Assembly (NCBI GenBank): GCA_001804805.1
Contig: MHBH01000022.1
Span: 1-34,208 of the forward strand
DNA from: Lentisphaerae bacterium GWF2_49_21
GTDB taxonomy: Bacteria > Verrucomicrobiota > Lentisphaeria > Victivallales > GWF2-50-93
Direction of reading: 5' to 3'
Length of the DNA: 34,208 nt
Below the pieces are notes generated by a model. It did not search any database and was not told the origin of the DNA. It saw only the letters and a program-made list of their open reading frames with translations. The stretch's first letter is position 1; every line of letters begins with the position of its first letter. Made by a program: the position numbers and the translations under genes. Shown piece after piece: positions 32,909-34,208 of this stretch.

Positions 32909-33499
32909 ATGGAGCCACTTGCACTAAGCGGGACATACAGGCTGATAGCAGCGATAATCTTCGGAATGCTGCTCGGTTTCATCTTCATCCGTTCCGAACT
33001 CGCCTGGAGGAAGACCTTCATAGACCAGTTCTCGATGAAAAGCAGCCAGCTCTTCAAGACAATCTTCTGTGCAGTAGCTGTCGGTATAATCCTCTTCTAT
33101 CTGCTGAAAATGGCGGGTCTTGTCCATCTCAATATCCGGCCGACCTATTTCTGGGGTGCCGTCCTGGGCGGAATGATCTGTGCGGCAGGAACGGTCTTCT
33201 GCGGACAGGTGCCGTCCACTGCAGTTGCCGCGATAGGCGCCGGCAGGATCTACGCCATCTGGGTCTTTGCGGGAATGATGATGGCTCTTCCTTTCGTCCA
33301 GCTCATTTCCAGATACATTTCGGAAACCATATACAAATGGCCGAAGCCGACAAACTACAATGACCGCCTCGACCAGTTCTTCACCGGCGGAAATATTTAC
33401 CTGTGGTTTGCGATAGGCTCGATCATCCTCTGCCTTTTCTTCGGATTCATCAGCCCGGACAAGTCATCCCGTGGAAACAAGAAGGATGACCAGGAATGA
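32909..33499 (+). CDS. YeeE/YedE-like membrane protein, second half
   Basis: A 196-residue inner-membrane protein with about five helices: LIAAIIFGMLLGFIFIRSEL, FKTIFCAVAVGIILFYLL, FWGAVLGGMICAAGTVFCGQ, IYAIWVFAGMMMALPFV and IYLWFAIGSIILCLFFGF. The order of the FGMLLGFIFIRSELAWRKTF segment and GGMICAAGTVFCGQVP resembles YeeE/YedE proteins, where a GGC motif stands at the second place; here the cysteine is shifted (VFCGQ). AAGGA precedes ATG 32909. The stop overlaps the yraN start (ATGA), so the three genes are one transcript. Confidence 0.57.
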   Translation: MEPLALSGTYRLIAAIIFGMLLGFIFIRSELAWRKTFIDQFSMKSSQLFKTIFCAVAVGIILFYLLKMAGLVHLNIRPTYFWGAVLGGMICAAGTVFCGQVPSTAVAAIGAGRIYAIWVFAGMMMALPFVQLISRYISETIYKWPKPTNYNDRLDQFFTGGNIYLWFAIGSIILCLFFGFISPDKSSRGNKKDDQE

Positions 33500-33882
33500 T
33501 TCACTTCGCCCGTTCAAGGGCCGGGCACCTGAAGCTTGGCGCCCGTGGTGAAAAACTTGCATGTTCCTTCCTCGGAAACAAGGGCTATGACATTTTATTC
33601 AGGAACTACAAGGTTGATTCGGGCGAAGTTGACATTGTCGCCAGGGACGGCTCGGTCATCTGCTTCATTGAAGTCAAGACAAGGCATTCCGGCTTCAAGG
33701 GCAGGCCTGCAGAGGGACTTTCCGAAAAACAGAGGAGAAGGATCCGCCATGCAGCCATGGATTATCTCCGCGAGATAGGAAATCCAAAAGTAGTATACCG
33801 GTTCGACCTGATCGAGATCGTGCTGTCAAGATGGGATGTCAGGGAGCTGAGGCACTGGAAGGACAGGTTCGGCAGGAATTAA
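33496..33882 (+). CDS. yraN: UPF0102 (YraN) endonuclease-like protein
   Basis: A 128-residue cytoplasmic protein of the YraN family with a restriction-endonuclease-like fold. GARGEKLACSFLGNKGYDIL, RNYKVDSGEVDIVARDG and VICFIEVKTR are the family signature; Glu and Asp in GEVDIVARD and the Glu-Val-Lys form the nuclease-like active site. Length is standard. It overlaps the preceding gene by 4 bp. ruvC lies two genes away; DNA-processing neighbours are common for yraN, though its exact role is not established. Confidence 0.9.
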   Translation: MIHFARSRAGHLKLGARGEKLACSFLGNKGYDILFRNYKVDSGEVDIVARDGSVICFIEVKTRHSGFKGRPAEGLSEKQRRRIRHAAMDYLREIGNPKVVYRFDLIEIVLSRWDVRELRHWKDRFGRN

Positions 33883-34000
33883 ATGAATATCCAATATCGA
33901 ACACGGAATGTCCAATAACGAAGTAAAGAAAAATCAATGGCAATTAATTTCGTTGGACATTGGAGATTCCTTGTTGGATATTGGGTGTTCAATTGGATTT
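33883..34000. repeat. Long imperfect hairpin of the ATCGAACA/ATATCCAA family
   Basis: Arms of about 45 bp, 33883-33927 and 33949-33997, pair with several mismatches around a short AT-rich centre. The phrase words (ATATCGAACA, GGAATGTCCAA) recur at about 5745-5775 and at 28095-28136/28343-28384. Confidence 0.8.
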
Positions 34001-34001
34001 G

Positions 34002-34115
34002 GGTTTAAGTTTCAGGTGTTAAGTTTTAAGCCGGCCTGATTAATCCAGATTGGAACAACATCTTCTGAAATATAACTATCTTTACTTAAAACCTAAAACC
34101 TAACACTTAAAACTC
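34002..34115. repeat. Imperfect inverted repeat of TTAAGTTTTAAG type
   Basis: The phrase GGTGTTAAGTTTTAAG (34015-34030) is answered by CTTAAAACCTAAAACC and AACACTTAAAACTC (34086-34115) in inverted orientation. With the neighbouring repeats it fills the whole 326-bp end of the window; no gene is seen after yraN. Confidence 0.65.
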
Positions 34116-34187
34116 TGTCAAGTCCTGATTTCGATTTGACACTTTAAATTAAAATTACTTTGATTAGAACAATGATTTATTTCTTCA
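34116..34187. repeat. Right copy of the 72-bp perfect inverted repeat
   Basis: Exact reverse complement of bases 1-72. It is followed by 21 bases of further sequence (34188-34208) that have no counterpart because the left copy begins at base 1. It contains TTGACA (34136-34141) followed after 17 bp by TTTGAT, a possible outward promoter. Confidence 0.95.
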
Positions 34188-34208
34188 AACAACTTGGCGT
34201 TGGCCAGG

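Noticed and set aside
1-34208. Circular replicon or phage with terminal repeats
   Set aside because: The end repeats are inverted, not direct, and the genes are chromosomal housekeeping and catabolic genes.

Overview
This window looks like a chromosomal contig from an uncultured PVC-group bacterium, most likely Lentisphaerae (Victivallales-like). That is a judgement from memory, not a search result. It rests on secreted prepilins with the [16 protein letters not shown] leader and H-x9-DG-type C-termini placed among glycoside hydrolase genes, a GntR/LacI-type sugar regulator, secreted GH9 enzymes without SusCD partners, and intergenic DNA full of small hairpins. No rRNA, tRNA or CRISPR array was seen.

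Left part (1-4.7 kb): rhaB (rhamnulokinase) overlaps a histidine-phosphatase gene. A 279-bp MITE-like element with terminal inverted repeats and an ATAA duplication follows, then a PHP-like metal-dependent hydrolase gene and a run of eight unrelated perfect hairpins.

Centre (4.7-20.7 kb, all +): a probable polysaccharide-degradation operon. A GntR regulator with a strong promoter is followed by two tandem QueG/reductive-dehalogenase-like Fe-S proteins, two secreted GH9 enzymes, a prepilin with a doubled N-terminal motif, a third secreted GH9, a large cytoplasmic GH-A (GH42-like) enzyme and a second prepilin. Many joints are ATGA overlaps or short gaps. The likely logic is extracellular beta-glucan cleavage by the GH9 enzymes, prepilins at the cell surface or secretion apparatus, and intracellular trimming by the GH42-like enzyme.

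Right part (20.7-30.2 kb): on the minus strand a DUF6569/ARPP-1-like secreted protein, an ECF sigma factor and its zinc-finger anti-sigma factor, with repeats inserted between them. Housekeeping genes follow: pdxA (-), thyX (-), rex (+, with a near-perfect Rex box), manA (+) and aspS (-).

Far right (30.2-34.2 kb): between aspS and ruvC lie two compact same-strand units, a ParE-type toxin-antitoxin pair and a 100-residue membrane protein. Each is followed by an attC-like imperfect foldback, so they resemble integron gene cassettes without an integrase. Then come ruvC, two YeeE/YedE-like membrane genes and a YraN (UPF0102) gene. The two window ends carry a perfect 72-bp inverted repeat.
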